Shown here one piece after another: positions 11,945 to 23,475 of a DNA stretch of 64,000 nucleotides. The position numbers and the translations under genes were made by a program. Position 1 is the stretch's first letter, and each line of letters begins with the position of its first letter. Under the pieces are notes generated by a model that worked only from the letters and a program-made list of their open reading frames with translations, was not told where the DNA came from and ran no database searches. This DNA comes from Rhizopus sp. PT2906 (Eukaryota; Mucoromycota; Mucoromycetes; Mucorales; Rhizopodaceae): assembly GCA_025529335.1 (NCBI GenBank), contig JAMYHX010000176.1, positions 1 to 64,000 on the forward strand, written 5' to 3'.

Positions 11945-14152
11945 ATGTCCTTCCAGTCTATATTACAAAGAGAAGGCTGGAGGCCACAAAATCACTTGTT
12001 TACAAAATTACTGTGCCAAAATTGCCTTTCGAGAAGTATGCCACCTTTCTATCGTCGTTGGGCGAGCACCATACCACAACAAAAGACAGTCGAAAGGAAT
12101 TTATTAGACCACTTTCGTGAAGAATTATACCACCCCGAGAAATATGTTCCCGATCCCAATGTGCAGTCTTATTCTCCCCTTGTCAAGACAACCATCACAA
12201 GACGATTGACCCGTAAACGACTGTTGAAGAGCTACTGGCGACTCAAGACAAAAGACCCACAACGATTAGCCGAGTTGACGCGACAAGATATTGACCAATT
12301 CATTTCGAGATTCGTGGTTAATTCAGACGATCTAGTTGCAAAACGGCCCATGGTTCAAATTTTCTACATCTTGCAAGAATTAAAAAACGGCCGATTTGAA
12401 CAGGTCTCATTCGGCCCCAATGAAGCAGAACATATGATTTGTTTAGCAGCTGAATTGAAGTGGACAGATAAATGCCTCGCCTTACTACACGAAATTGCCC
12501 TGAAACAAAAATTATCTCTCAGTATACGAACTTACGACGCTGTCTTCCAACTATTGTCAGAAAATAAAAACCTACAGGAAATGGAATTTTGGCTGAATCA
12601 CATGAAAGAACAGTCGATAGGGCTGACCGAAAGGACGATCCGATCCGTGTTCCTATGTCATCTTGGCCGGGGTCAAGCTGGAGATGGTATAGCGTACGTG
12701 AAACAAAACGCGAAAGGATCGAAGCTACTATCCTTGATAGACGAATATGGAGACGACAAGACGGAACTATTGCCTCGCTTATTAAGTTACTTTGCAATGC
12801 AAGCCCTGAGTGAAAAACAGCTATATGTGGCAAGGAACATTTATATACAAAAAATTGAACTTGGACTGTCATCAAATTCATTACTTAGACGAATAATGCG
12901 CGCCTGCATACAAGCAAATGAATTACATACAGCTGAAGTTGTTCTTCGGGACACCATATCTATTCAAGATACCAAAGGGGCACAGCTGTGTGCTGATTTA
13001 CTTATAGACACCTTATTGCATCAGCGAAACATCGTTCATTCAGTATCAGTGTGGCAGAAGATGACACAAAGCGGAATCGAGTTAAGCCAACAAACAGTAG
13101 ACAAACTCCTGGTGCATTGTGCAAAGTATAAATATCATGCCGACGTACTTCGACTCTACAAAAGATATCAAAAAGTATACCCCAATATGTCATATGAGGC
13201 CCGTGTACGTGCAGTGCGGTGCATGGTCTTGGTTAGAGAGTATCCACTGGCAAAAAAATTAGCAGAGGGTCTCGTAGCGCATATACGCAATATGGATCAT
13301 CGACTTGGTAAATTAGCTGCGCGTACCTTTTTTAGTTTGTCTGCCAAGACGGGAGATATTGAGCTGTTTGAACAGACGTTTAGTCAGATAGAGGACCTGG
13401 GGCCCACTATTCGACACAGAGGCTTGACTTCGCTCATGGCATGCTATATTAAACGTGGTGACTTATTGGCGGCAAAATCGGCGTTCAAGAGTATGGCAGA
13501 TTATACAAAAGGACCTGATGTAGTTGACTTTAATTTACTGATGAGGACTGTCTTGTTGGAAGACAAGACAATAAATCATGAAAAGATATTAGAGATATTG
13601 AAGCATATGGCACTTGTAAATATCACACCGAATCAAACGACAATACGACACATGATTCAATATTACGAACAAGGAAGCTCCATGCTTAATGAATTGTACA
13701 AAAAGTTGTTAGAAATGCCCTTGAGAAAGTCAGATCAAGTCATCCTGAACAATATGGCAATTGACAAGCTGCTGACAAAGTATAGTGTTGAATATGTTGC
13801 AAATCTATTCTTTAAGAATGACAGAGGACTGATCTTACCAGGAGAGAATGGAAAGGCAATCGATAGAGACACGATAACATACAAGATGCTACTGTCCGCG
13901 TGCTTGTCAGACAACAAACCAAGCTTGACGATTGCAGAAAGATTGATCAAGGATATGCTATCACGAGGCATTAAACCAAGCATGAAACATTATGTTATGT
14001 TTATAGAGTTATTAGGCAAAAAGGGCAACTTTAGGAAAGCAAGAAAATATATCAAGAATATGGAAGAGAACACGGGAGAAAAACCGAAGCCGACGCTATA
14101 TTTGAATGTACATCATCCTGATTCGATGCCCAAGTCTTCAAAAGACAAATAA
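11945..14152 (+). CDS. Pentatricopeptide repeat (PPR) protein, probably mitochondrial
   Basis: A single open frame of 735 residues without introns. The first 45 residues are basic and hydroxylated with few acidic residues (for example CLSRSMPPFYRRWAST), fitting a mitochondrial targeting sequence. The rest is built of helical hairpins of about 35 residues in PPR style, clearest near the C-terminus (a unit with TYKMLLSACL followed by IKDMLSRGIKPS, then the next starting HYVMFIELLGKKGNFRKARK). Fungal PPR proteins bind specific organellar RNAs for stability, processing or translation. The target cannot be read from the sequence. The stop (14150-14152) lies 4 bp from the stop of the opposing gene at 14157. 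Confidence 0.85.
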   Translation: MSFQSILQREGWRPQNHLFTKLLCQNCLSRSMPPFYRRWASTIPQQKTVERNLLDHFREELYHPEKYVPDPNVQSYSPLVKTTITRRLTRKRLLKSYWRLKTKDPQRLAELTRQDIDQFISRFVVNSDDLVAKRPMVQIFYILQELKNGRFEQVSFGPNEAEHMICLAAELKWTDKCLALLHEIALKQKLSLSIRTYDAVFQLLSENKNLQEMEFWLNHMKEQSIGLTERTIRSVFLCHLGRGQAGDGIAYVKQNAKGSKLLSLIDEYGDDKTELLPRLLSYFAMQALSEKQLYVARNIYIQKIELGLSSNSLLRRIMRACIQANELHTAEVVLRDTISIQDTKGAQLCADLLIDTLLHQRNIVHSVSVWQKMTQSGIELSQQTVDKLLVHCAKYKYHADVLRLYKRYQKVYPNMSYEARVRAVRCMVLVREYPLAKKLAEGLVAHIRNMDHRLGKLAARTFFSLSAKTGDIELFEQTFSQIEDLGPTIRHRGLTSLMACYIKRGDLLAAKSAFKSMADYTKGPDVVDFNLLMRTVLLEDKTINHEKILEILKHMALVNITPNQTTIRHMIQYYEQGSSMLNELYKKLLEMPLRKSDQVILNNMAIDKLLTKYSVEYVANLFFKNDRGLILPGENGKAIDRDTITYKMLLSACLSDNKPSLTIAERLIKDMLSRGIKPSMKHYVMFIELLGKKGNFRKARKYIKNMEENTGEKPKPTLYLNVHHPDSMPKSSKDK

Positions 14153-14156
14153 ATAT

Positions 14157-14988
14157 TTATTTTGATAAACTTATAAAGTGTTGAATATTGTTATCTTCTT
14201 GATCTTCTGCATGACTGACAATGGATACAAATTCATGTAGCATATCATCCGTTATCCATTGCTTAGAGTTGCCTTTCTGCTTTTGCTTTAGCTCTAATCT
14301 ATGATGTAGTGGATTCATGATGTGTTGGTTAAAGTGGATAAGGATACCACTTATTTGTGCTCTTGTCTTTTCAAACAGCCGTGGAAGGTCAAATTCATTC
14401 ACTTGATATAGTATATCTTGTACTTGTTGTGTCATGTAATTCTCTATCTTTACTAAGAATCGATGCTGATGCTCTAAAATGCATGATTCAGATATAATTC
14501 GTCTATCTGTTGAAATGGTATTGGCGCAGTACTCGTAAATCATATTATCCAAATGATTCTGTAGATTACTCGTATTATATCTCGTACTCAATATTGAGGG
14601 CAATTTGTCTTCAATGAATGCTAATTGAGAAAAGGGAGCGTTAATGAGGGTAATATCATAGGAAAAAAGGAGGGAATAACTTACATCCGACTGCTCCTTT
14701 TAATTGTCTTTTTAATATTTGAACATCCACAGGTACAATAACCTTTTGACTATTGGGCATTCTTTTCACTTTGACATGGATGGCACTTCTAAATTGTACT
14801 GATATCTTTTTGGATAGCTGTGAATAAGCCTTATCAAAGTGGTCAAATAGCAAATGATTAGATAATAGTTGTGTAAATCTATTCAGGTCAACGGCTTCAT
14901 TGGCTGTTATTGCTGTTGTATTAAATGTGGCAAAGATATTTTTGATGAATAAACATAAAAATATGAATACAATGTTTATCCTTTTCAT
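14157..14988 (-). CDS. Secreted protein of unknown function
   Basis: Two exons, 14988-14685 and 14620-14157, join in phase (GGA T|CA TTC) to 255 residues. The start MKRINIVFIFLCLFIKNIFA is a good signal peptide: basic n-region, hydrophobic core, small residue at the cleavage site. The mature part is mostly helical and polar with very few Cys, and ends QHFISLSK. No domain recognised. It may be a secreted or cell-surface protein. Convergent with the PPR gene, sharing a 4-bp gap between stops, so the 3' UTRs must overlap. Confidence 0.7.
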
Positions 14989-15277
14989 CTATTTTGTTTA
15001 ATCAAAAGAAGGGGAAAAAAAAAAGCTAAAAAAAAAAACTTTTTACATTGCAGTACAGTGATCATTGCACTAATTTGCGCGATTTAAAATAATTCTGCGT
15101 AACCTGTAAACATCAATTTGCGTAAGTTTAATTGGCCAATTCGCATAGTTCTCATTTTATTAGAGCATCTCCAGCCTTCATCCTGATCATCAGAGTCAAC
15201 TTGTTCTGATCATTATCATCAATCAAATTATCGTAATTATCATTATAGAATACTTTTGTTGTCCAGGATTTCACATT

Positions 15278-15349
<72 letters not shown>

Positions 15350-16159
15350 GGACAATTCTTTTGGAATCATTAGGACTGATTTGATTCAAGCTTAAATCTT
15401 CCAACAGCGCCTAAATGTAGCATTATTAATGCCTTCAGTTGTTCCACTTTACAAGATTTCAAGAGGTATTTAACACTTATCTCTACTAAGATAAGTCCGT
15501 CAATTGATTTTTCAATGTCTTTTCTTAATAACTTCATGTTACAAGGGAATGGGAAGCTAACTCATTATCAACAACGTATATCCCACGGGCAAGGAAGTCT
15601 TAATACATAAGCATTCATGCCCATGATTTGAATAATTGGGAATTTAAGTTTTTTGATATCTTCTGCTGTAATATATGGTGTCGTATTTGACCACATCGAA
15701 TACTAATCTTTACGTGCGAGATTACATTTGACCTAATTACATATATCTTAATTAGTACTCCGACTTCTTTTAGAATAACCTAATTTCTTTTTTTTACTAT
15801 GAGTTCTTCCTATCACTTCTAATGAAAGGATAAACCAGAGACTCATCACTTCTTTGCTTTTATTTTACATGTTTACACAAGTACTAATAACAACTACAGT
15901 CAATACCTCATATGGAACTGTTTCCAAGAAGTTGTTGATATGGTTTCAATTATATATGATCAAAATTTTAACTTGTAATCCTCCTCGCTGTACTTTGATC
16001 GAGCACCCTTATTGAAGATCCACGCTCTTTCAGCATGCATTGATAAGCTACAAAAAAAAAGTTGTTAGATTCTATCTTCCCATTTACAATGAACAAATAC
16101 ATCTACTCTACATAGAATTACAAATTCTTTTTATATATTTTTCTTGGATATTTCCTTGA
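14989..16159. other. Intergenic with long poly-T tract
   Basis: Contains a run of 66 T (15282-15347). No gene supported: the nearby minus-strand frame at 15152-15370 is poly-lysine made by this tract. Confidence 0.6.
15282..15347. repeat. Homopolymer run of 66 T
   Basis: Uninterrupted T from 15282 to 15347. Could be the poly(A) tail of a retroposed sequence on the minus strand, but I see no flanking duplication. The length may be affected by sequencing or assembly. Confidence 0.9.
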
Positions 16160-16390
16160 GGGAAAACGCTACATGCACCAGAAATTATATTAATACTACG
16201 GGCGCTACCTCTACCCATCACCTATGACATCTTCCAATAAAACTTTTCATCATCTTAGTTTGTTTCTTTTCAAGAAGAAGAACGAAACAAAAAGAAATGT
16301 TATTTATTTATTCTAATTTTATGTTGTCAGTTGGTCAATCACGTGTATTTACATTAATTAGCTTATTTTCTGGTGTATTTTCTTGTTGTC
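16160..16390 (+). mobile_element. MITE family A, copy 1
   Basis: Left end GGGAAAACGCTACATGCACCAGAAAT... and right end (reverse complement) GACAACAAGAAAATACACCAGAAAATAAG form degenerate inverted ends sharing CACCAGAAA. The inner part (TTTCTTTTCAAGAAG... ATTTTATGTTGTCAGTTGGTCAATCA) is shared with 38842-39244 and, reversed, with 33258-33554 and the window end. Non-coding, non-autonomous DNA element. Boundaries approximate. Confidence 0.7.
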
Positions 16391-17276
16391 ATTCTTTAAA
16401 GAAACAAAAAAAAAAGACTGACCACAAGATGTGTTATTCCTATAGATGCGTCATGCTCAATTCTCATTGATCGTGATAAATTCATGGAATAATCATGATC
16501 TTCATTCTATAACAGAGCCAAAGGGTGTATAATTTTCTTTGATATAAACGTACAAATACGACAAACACCTTGCTTTGTGGCTGGTTGACGTGACCTTATG
16601 TTCGCGCGAGAGTTAAGCGAGAAATGAAGGGATGGTTTGGCTTACACAAGCGTGAATTATGCAAAAACATACATACAAAATACTTTTTAAAGTAACTTGA
16701 AATTTATAGATAAGATGAACATTACATATTTTGAAAGAATCCTTAGCGATTATAACCCTACTCTCCACCCAATTGTTTATTCGATTCCTTGGATTGTATT
16801 CAATGAGTTGCAGATGTATATAGTAGATCTGTGTACTTTGAGATAGCAGGTAATACGCTGTACCTACCATTTTGACCCAAGTCACCTGAGACATTTAGAC
16901 CAACTGTGGTACCTGACAGTTTGAAAAGAAATATAGAAAGTTAATTCGGTCAAGATTGTAACCATTATATGAACCATTCTGTATAAAAAACGGCATAAAA
17001 GACAATGATGTTTTATACAAATAAATGAAACCATCTGTTATGGTGTGCCATAATGTTTTGGCGTGTGCGAAGTGTTTCCCAGAAAAAAAGATTTCTCTTT
17101 TTGTTGTAGTTGGTGTAACAATCTTGTTAGTTGAGTCTGTCTAAGCTGTGGATGGACCATTCAGACAGGAGGAAAGTAGATCTTGTTGATAATAGTGCAT
17201 TGAGGGTATTATAGTCAATTACAATGAGCATCTGCTTTTTCTCTCTGTATTTCAAAAATAACTTGACAACATTTAC

Positions 17277-17307
<31 letters not shown>

Positions 17308-17984
17308 GGAAACAAAGACGCTATCATTGATCCGCATAGTTATAATTACTATTTATACATTGAAAAAAAAAGGTATCCACCGTGTTCAAAGTGTATATGA
17401 AAACCTTTTATTTAGTTTCTATGCGACGATATATAGTTTGGTACTAATAGAAAGCGATGCATCCATCTATCAAGCCCCTTGAAAAAAAAAAGGAAGGTAA
17501 CCTAGGTTCGACCATTCAGCCATCTAATCTGAATTGTATTGAAAGTATGCGAAGATAAAAGGTAGGATATAAAAGATGGGTAAATTTATCAGGATAAACC
17601 AACTCAAGTGGATGTTGCAGGATGTATGGGATAATGTTTTGACCCTGCATTCTGGGGTAATCTGACAGAAATTATACTCAAAGGAACAAAGGGTAATAGT
17701 TGATTAACACTGTTAGAAAGAGGACAATCAGCAAAAGTCTAATCTGTGTACGTTCGTAAGAAAAATACATATACAAACTCAGGCTTCTTTTTTTTCTTTG
17801 TTTGACACTTTAAAAGCCACATTAAAAAAGAAAACAAACAAGCCTATGTGAATAATTGGTGTTTATTAGAAGAAAAAAAAAAAAAGCAAAAAAAGCAAAG
17901 AAAAAAAAAAAAAAAAGAGGAAATAGAACTAGAAAAAAAGTAAAAAAAAAACCTCTAGTGAGAATAAAAAAAAAATAAAAAAAA
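16391..17984. other. Intergenic; (AAT)n microsatellite
   Basis: AT-rich spacer. (TAA)n microsatellite at about 17278-17307 and A-rich, lysine-like tracts at 17868-17985 just after the cyclin stop. No gene recognised. Confidence 0.5.
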
Positions 17985-19142
17985 CTAGTAAAAGTTTCTC
18001 CAAGAAATAGGTCTTGCTGTAACATTCAAGTGCTGATCATTAGTTGCATTCGTATAGGATCCTTGGCAACGTAAGCTATAAGCAAGAGGATCCCATGATT
18101 TTTGAGATAAGTTGGTGATTGGATGGTTACGATTTACATATCGACATGCATTATTATAACCTCCGTAACGAACTGCAGGTGGTTGTAAAGTGATAGGTAA
18201 TTGGTTCGGAGCTAATAAGGGCGGTTGGACACTGCGCCTTTCTGTTGTTGTTGTCGTCGTCGTCGTTGTTATAGAAACCGTTGGAGTAGTAGTAATGGGT
18301 CTAAGACGATAGTAATTAAGGTATTCATCATCCAATTTAACCTTCCTTTGTCGTTCTTGATTCTCAACAGATGCAAGATACTTTTTGTAGGATTTATCCA
18401 ACAGATCAGTAATGCGACTGATATGGTCTGTCTCTTGTACTTTTTCTTGTACTATTCTGTGTTCAAACTGATCATGATAAAGACCAAGTGTGTGAAGCGT
18501 ATTAGAAATTGCTTTCTGTCTTTGCTCAGGTGTATCCAAATAACTGAATTGGTATCGATCACGACAGGATTCCAATAGTATCTTCCAGATAGCAAAATCT
18601 TGAGCACGGATATGCAAGTTAAAATCGATGGCCTCAAGGAATTCAGCCTCCATGATGTTTAAATCATTTATTTTCATTCCACTGACTTCTGACCATGTCT
18701 TGTTGGTATATGTATTATCATCCAAGTATTTATTAGCCAACATCAAGGCGACAACAAACAATCGATACTCTGAGCCTTCAGCACCTTCGATGCCAGGGTT
18801 AGCTTGCAGAAGATTGGCAATATACTTCAGACAGAGATAGACTACGGAGTCCTTAAGTTGAGTGGCAGATAAGATTTGATAACAGAATTTTTTGAATGCT
18901 GGACTAGCTGTAAACATGATGGTGTGATCATGTCTCATATTCGTCATTGGTTTCTTTGCTTGCCACATCAGATATGCCATGTCATTTCCCATAGGATTAG
19001 CAAATGATTGTTCATGTGTTGACATTTTAGTAGTAGTACTTGGTCTGCGTGCATGCCACATCAAATAAGTGATAGAAGCAGCAAAATCTGCGAGTTGAGT
19101 CACAGTGAGTTCTGAAGAAGGCGTTGACAGAGTTGGATGCAT
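17985..19142 (-). CDS. Pho85-type (PCL/Clg1-like) cyclin
   Basis: Single exon, 385 residues. A cyclin box of the Pho80/PCL group spans about 75-215: CLKYIANLLQANPG, then RLFVVALMLANKYLDDNTYT, NKTWSEVSGMKINDLNIMEAE and FLEAIDFNLHI. The order ANKYLDDNTYTNKTWSEVSG is characteristic of these cyclins, which activate a Pho85/CDK5-like kinase and control nutrient, morphology or cell-cycle responses. The N-terminus contains a short duplication with YLMWHARRP and YLMWQAKKP about 32 residues apart. The tail is low complexity (poly-Thr near 290, Pro- and Asn-rich). The upstream region is strongly pyrimidine-rich on the coding strand (19150-19420). The exact kinase partner cannot be told. Confidence 0.88.
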   Translation of the reverse strand: MHPTLSTPSSELTVTQLADFAASITYLMWHARRPSTTTKMSTHEQSFANPMGNDMAYLMWQAKKPMTNMRHDHTIMFTASPAFKKFCYQILSATQLKDSVVYLCLKYIANLLQANPGIEGAEGSEYRLFVVALMLANKYLDDNTYTNKTWSEVSGMKINDLNIMEAEFLEAIDFNLHIRAQDFAIWKILLESCRDRYQFSYLDTPEQRQKAISNTLHTLGLYHDQFEHRIVQEKVQETDHISRITDLLDKSYKKYLASVENQERQRKVKLDDEYLNYYRLRPITTTPTVSITTTTTTTTTERRSVQPPLLAPNQLPITLQPPAVRYGGYNNACRYVNRNHPITNLSQKSWDPLAYSLRCQGSYTNATNDQHLNVTARPISWRNFY

Positions 19143-20312
19143 TGCTTTTCTGTTTTACTGACAATAAGTTGTTTATTGAAAGAATAAAAAGCAAAGACAG
19201 AAAGACAAGGTGAAAAAGAGAGAGTTGAAAAGTTTGAATAAAAAAGAAAAAGAAGGGAAAAGAAAGAAGATTTTTAAATATAAAATCTCTTTCTTCGTCT
19301 TTTGTCTTTGTTTTGCTCCTCTTCTTCTTTGTGTATGTGTTGTTGAAACTTTTCGTAAGAAAAAAGATTAAGTAAAAAAGAAAGAGATTCAAAGGAGAAT
19401 TTGCAAACAAGAAAATTTTTTCTGTTTCCTCAAAAAGTTGTCACGTGCAAATCAAAGAGTGATAGAATCTACAATTGTTTTGTTTATATATGTATATTCG
19501 GTTAATCTACTTTATGAATTCATTGGATGAACACTGCCTAGTTAAGTACATATCCCTATAGGGTAAAGAAGAAGAGCAATTACCCTTTTACAATTAGATT
19601 GTTAGTGCCAAAAAGACTGACAAAAATGTTCAATTATACATTTGCTGATTACTTTGAGTTAGGACATCAAGAGCCATTACAACAAAACATGTGATTCAGC
19701 AGTATGATTACCTTCAGACTTAACTCTGACTCAAAAATCATTGGTAGTGACATGAAGATTAAACGTAAAATTCATTTTTTGTCTAAATTCAAACACAGCA
19801 GTAGCCATTTGATTTCCTATGAAAACTAAAGCAACACCTTAAGTTCAGTACCCTTTTTAACCAAGTGTTAATTTGTGTAAATTATAAAAACATTGACAAA
19901 GAACAAAACACATAAGAAATATAATCATTTGTTGAAATCATATCTTTAATCATTATAAATAAAAAGTGCTGTTAAATCTATACATTACGAGTTTTACAAC
20001 TATTTCAGTAGTCTTCCTTTTTTGAAAAAGTATTTTCTTAGTCTGTCAGCTTAAAAACAAAAATACCTTAAAAATTACCGCAGCAATAACCTACAAAGAC
20101 TCATAACATTTAGAAGACAGTTTATCCAATAAGATGAGATTCAGCTTATTTCCTTAATATAGTAACTAACAAAACCAAGGTATCAACGCTTCAAAGAGAG
20201 GTACATTTTTAATTCAATATCAAATCTCTTTGAAACTACTATAAGTCCTATCCTTATGCTATATTTTCTCTTTTTAGTATTTCTAAATAACGTATTGATA
20301 CTTTAGTTTAAC
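19143..20312. other. Intergenic; CT-rich cyclin leader
   Basis: The first 300 bp (19143-19430) are C/T-rich on the minus strand, fitting promoter and 5' UTR of the cyclin gene. The rest is AT-rich with nothing recognised. Confidence 0.5.
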
Positions 20313-22293
20313 ATGAATAACCAAGTAAACAATTGTCTTACTGTCAATGATGAAGGTGTTCAGCGCATGATTGACAACAATTCAGCTATGTACTATAGCA
20401 ACCAAATGATCATTGCTCAAAATATGACTCATCAACCTGTGAACACTATTAAGGCATATTCAGCCAAGCAAGAAGAGTTGAAGGTAATTTTAGAAAATAA
20501 TAATAATAAAGAAAAGGCTTGAAAATCTAACTATGTTGTTTAAACATAGAAATGGTGTCTTGAACAAAGATTCGGTGATGGAGAGATCGTCACTGACCAA
20601 AAGCTTAGAAGAAGCCCAGATGGCACACCTATTGTTCTAGGCCGAGAGTCAGCCTTCACCTATGTCAAAGCTATTGCAGATATATACAGCAAGCAAAAGA
20701 CACTTGGCTTAAACCCCTATGTTCCTGCAAGAGGGCCCCTCGTTAGGGCTTTTCTGAATCCTCTCGAAAAAGAAAAGGTCAAGAGTAAGAGGCAATATTT
20801 TGAAGATCAAGGAAAAAATACATTGAATGGAGGCTACACCAAACAAGAATTGGAAAAAATTAGTAGCTATTTCTTGACTGAGAAGAATGATCATCTTGGC
20901 TGCAGAGACAGATTCTGCTTTTTGATCAGTCATACCATGTTTTGTCGTAGCCAAACAGCGCTTGGGATGCAGTTTGCTGATCTGTTCTTGCTTGTACTAG
21001 AAAGTCAAGGAATACCAGAATATGTACCTTGATTTTAACCATCAAATTTGAATAGATGACTCGATAAGTTAAGTTCAGTAATGAAAGAGTCTAACAACAG
21101 CAACAATAATTAGCATCGCTTTTTTGTAATAAAAATCAAATATTAAAAGAAAGCCTTTATAATGTGTATTATATGTAATGTTTATATAATAAAATACAGA
21201 CATAGAATAATAATATCTCATACAAAAGATTGAGCAAATGTATGAAAAAGAGGGCTGGTTGGCATGATTTTTGGCAGCATCCAAATGCGGAAATTCAAAA
21301 GATTTCCAAAGCAAAGAAGACGGCAAGGTGAATATTTACGGTGAGAATGCAAATGAAGCTATGTAGGTTATAGACGAAAAATTCGTTCCTTTTTGCTATA
21401 AAGAAGTAACTCACAATCCATGAAATTAACTTCAAACAACCAATAATTTTTTTTAGTAAATCCTCATTTTGGCAGTAGAACGACTGTAATATCTGGACAC
21501 GGCAAAAATGGTATGGCATCTTGTCTTGAATGGCCGAAATTGCTTTGAATAAATTACCTATCAAAAACAGTACGAGACGCACAAGAGGGCTCTTAATACA
21601 GCGGGGATTCACTCCTTCAAAGTTACTCGCATCAATCGTGGCAGTGTATTAACTTGATTAATGATGGTATGGTTTCTGAAAACCAACAAAGACGGGTGGT
21701 TCGTTGGATCAAAGGTCGTACGGTAGGCTATTATCTTAATAACTCATCTAAGTAAGCTAAGTGCGTAGTCGCTGTTATTTCCTCCACTTCTGGTAACTAG
21801 TTCCTCCCTCGTGCTGCTATGGAACTTTTTCAAGAGCTGAAAGTTTTACTATTTTCTTTTATGGATTGTTGAGAATATATATTCATAAGAGCAAACCAAG
21901 AAGCCTCAGTTAACACCTGCTGTATGGACTGGAGTCATTGCTTTATCAACATATGTTAAGGCTTTAATAGCTGAAAATAAGAACAGTGCCGAGAATTACA
22001 AGGAGCGGATTAACAGCACGACTCAGCAGTTCATGGTTGACTTCTTTCAGCAAGGTTTGGAGTTTAGTCGACATATGGTTACAGGAACATCAGGTAGTGA
22101 TCCTATAAACGATGATATATATGCAGATGCTTCTCCAACAAAAAGCAGTAGCACAGTTCCTTCTTACAGACTCTCAGTCAATCATAACAGTCTTAGATGC
22201 TTGGAGGGTAGAAATTTAAAAAGACTCTTATTTTATATGAAATACAGTAAACTCTCGATTACGGAATACAGCAATACGAAACATTCGCGATAA
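20313..22293 (+). pseudogene. Ndc10/Crypton-like tyrosine-recombinase relic
   Basis: The first frame reads MNNQVNNC... KAYSAKQEELK, then an intron (20483-20549) leads to KWCLEQRFGDGEIVTDQKL, LGRESAFTYVKAIADIYSKQ, LNPYVPARGPLVRAF, GGYTKQELEKIS and DRFCFLISHTMF, ending at a stop near 21032. This order matches the N-terminal DNA-binding region of Ndc10/CBF3-type and Crypton recombinase proteins. The middle (21033-21600) has lost coding ability. Later fragments resume: CINLINDGMVSENQQRRVVRWIKGR (21640-21720, recombinase-like), FLPRAAMELFQEL (about 21800-21845) and a C-terminal frame at 22033-22293 ending in a TIR element. Family by motif recall; decay seen directly. Confidence 0.65.
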
Positions 22294-22433
22294 TGGAGTG
22301 CCATTTTTGAAGGACCTCACAGCCACTGCTTTAAATTTCCTGCGATATTCACCTGGATTATCGATGCATAGGCTTTATTACGGAATATCATTTGTGATCA
22401 TGATAGGCATTCCGTCATCAAGAGTCTACTGTA
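22243..22433. mobile_element. MITE with 26-bp TIRs and TA duplication (Tc1/mariner or pogo type)
   Basis: The left end TACAGTAAACTCTCGATTACGG and the reverse complement of the right end TACAGTAGACTCTTGATGACGG match at 18 of 22 positions. Both are bounded by TA, the target duplicated by Tc1/mariner/pogo transposases. Length 187 bp between the TAs, no coding capacity. It lies in the 3' part of the recombinase relic. Confidence 0.85.
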
Positions 22434-23475
22434 AATGTAGTAATTGAAGAGACATAGGCAATGAGTATTTCCAATGTGAAAAAAAAGTATAGAGTTACTC
22501 AGTTAGCTTTATGGAGACTATTGTGTGTTACTGTTATTTTTTCATTAATTTACCAAGGGAGAACACAGTAGAGCACTTTCGAACATTATAATTTTGAAAA
22601 CCTGTTTGCAGTCGTGAAAAGATTTTGATATCTTGTTGGATACTGATTTGCAAGAATGCATACACTAGGATTTGTTGAAGAGGTGTTTGGTTAAAGAGTA
22701 CGTTTTTATTTATGAAGAAACGTATTCAAAATAAGAGAAATAACGTCTATCAAGGCAATACGTTACATTTTGATTTATTTCTAAAACAAAAAACGACAAG
22801 CACAACAAGCACAACAAGCACAACAACACAGTAACACAGCGCTACTGCATCATCGATGCATCACTGTTCTTCTTCTTCACCTCCGAAAGCAAAAATGATA
22901 GCTCCTCGGGGTCATCCTTTTCTTATTTTTGTTGGCCCTCGTCTTCACTTCCTCTGGCTCTTCAACGTCTTCTACATCTGTTTGTGTCTCAATTTTGGGA
23001 TTGGTAGTTCATTTACCTTATCAGTATGATTACTACAATTTTTTATCATATTAGATAAAAGCAATAAGAAAATAAACATACTGACGACAATGATGTCAAT
23101 GACGACATTTAAAATCCATTCAAATCTTGCTTGCTTTCAATAAAGAACCGACTTATGATAGACAAAATGGTATTATGATATTACAATTACACTAAGTGAC
23201 ATTGGTCGTTCCCACCCTTCTTTCCCTGATTGTCTCTCTTTTTATATATTTGCTCTTACAAAAGAAGACGAAAAGAAAGAAAGAAAGAAAGAAAGCCCTT
23301 TATTTACAATTTATAATATTGTCCAAGCTCAATCAAACAAAGAAGAGAATGATAACAAGCAAGATCACTCAAGTGTAATTTGGATATCCTGTATTAAATT
23401 GGAACAGAAGGGAAAGAAAGTATTTCTGATAGTGAACTTTCTGCTGATGGGTGATTATAGCATATATCCTACACT
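22434..23475. other. Intergenic with short tandem repeats
   Basis: Short repeats ACAAGCACA (about 22794-22830) and GAAA (about 23274-23296). No gene supported. Confidence 0.5.

Noticed and set aside
15152..15370. Minus-strand poly-lysine protein
   Set aside because: Produced by the 66-T tract; no other protein-like content.
17490..17530. Possible tRNA T-arm (GGTTCGACC)
   Set aside because: No matching acceptor, D or anticodon arms could be folded around it.
17822..18025. Phe-rich minus-strand frame after the cyclin
   Set aside because: Translation of A-rich 3' flank on the other strand; no domain, overlaps the cyclin 3' end.
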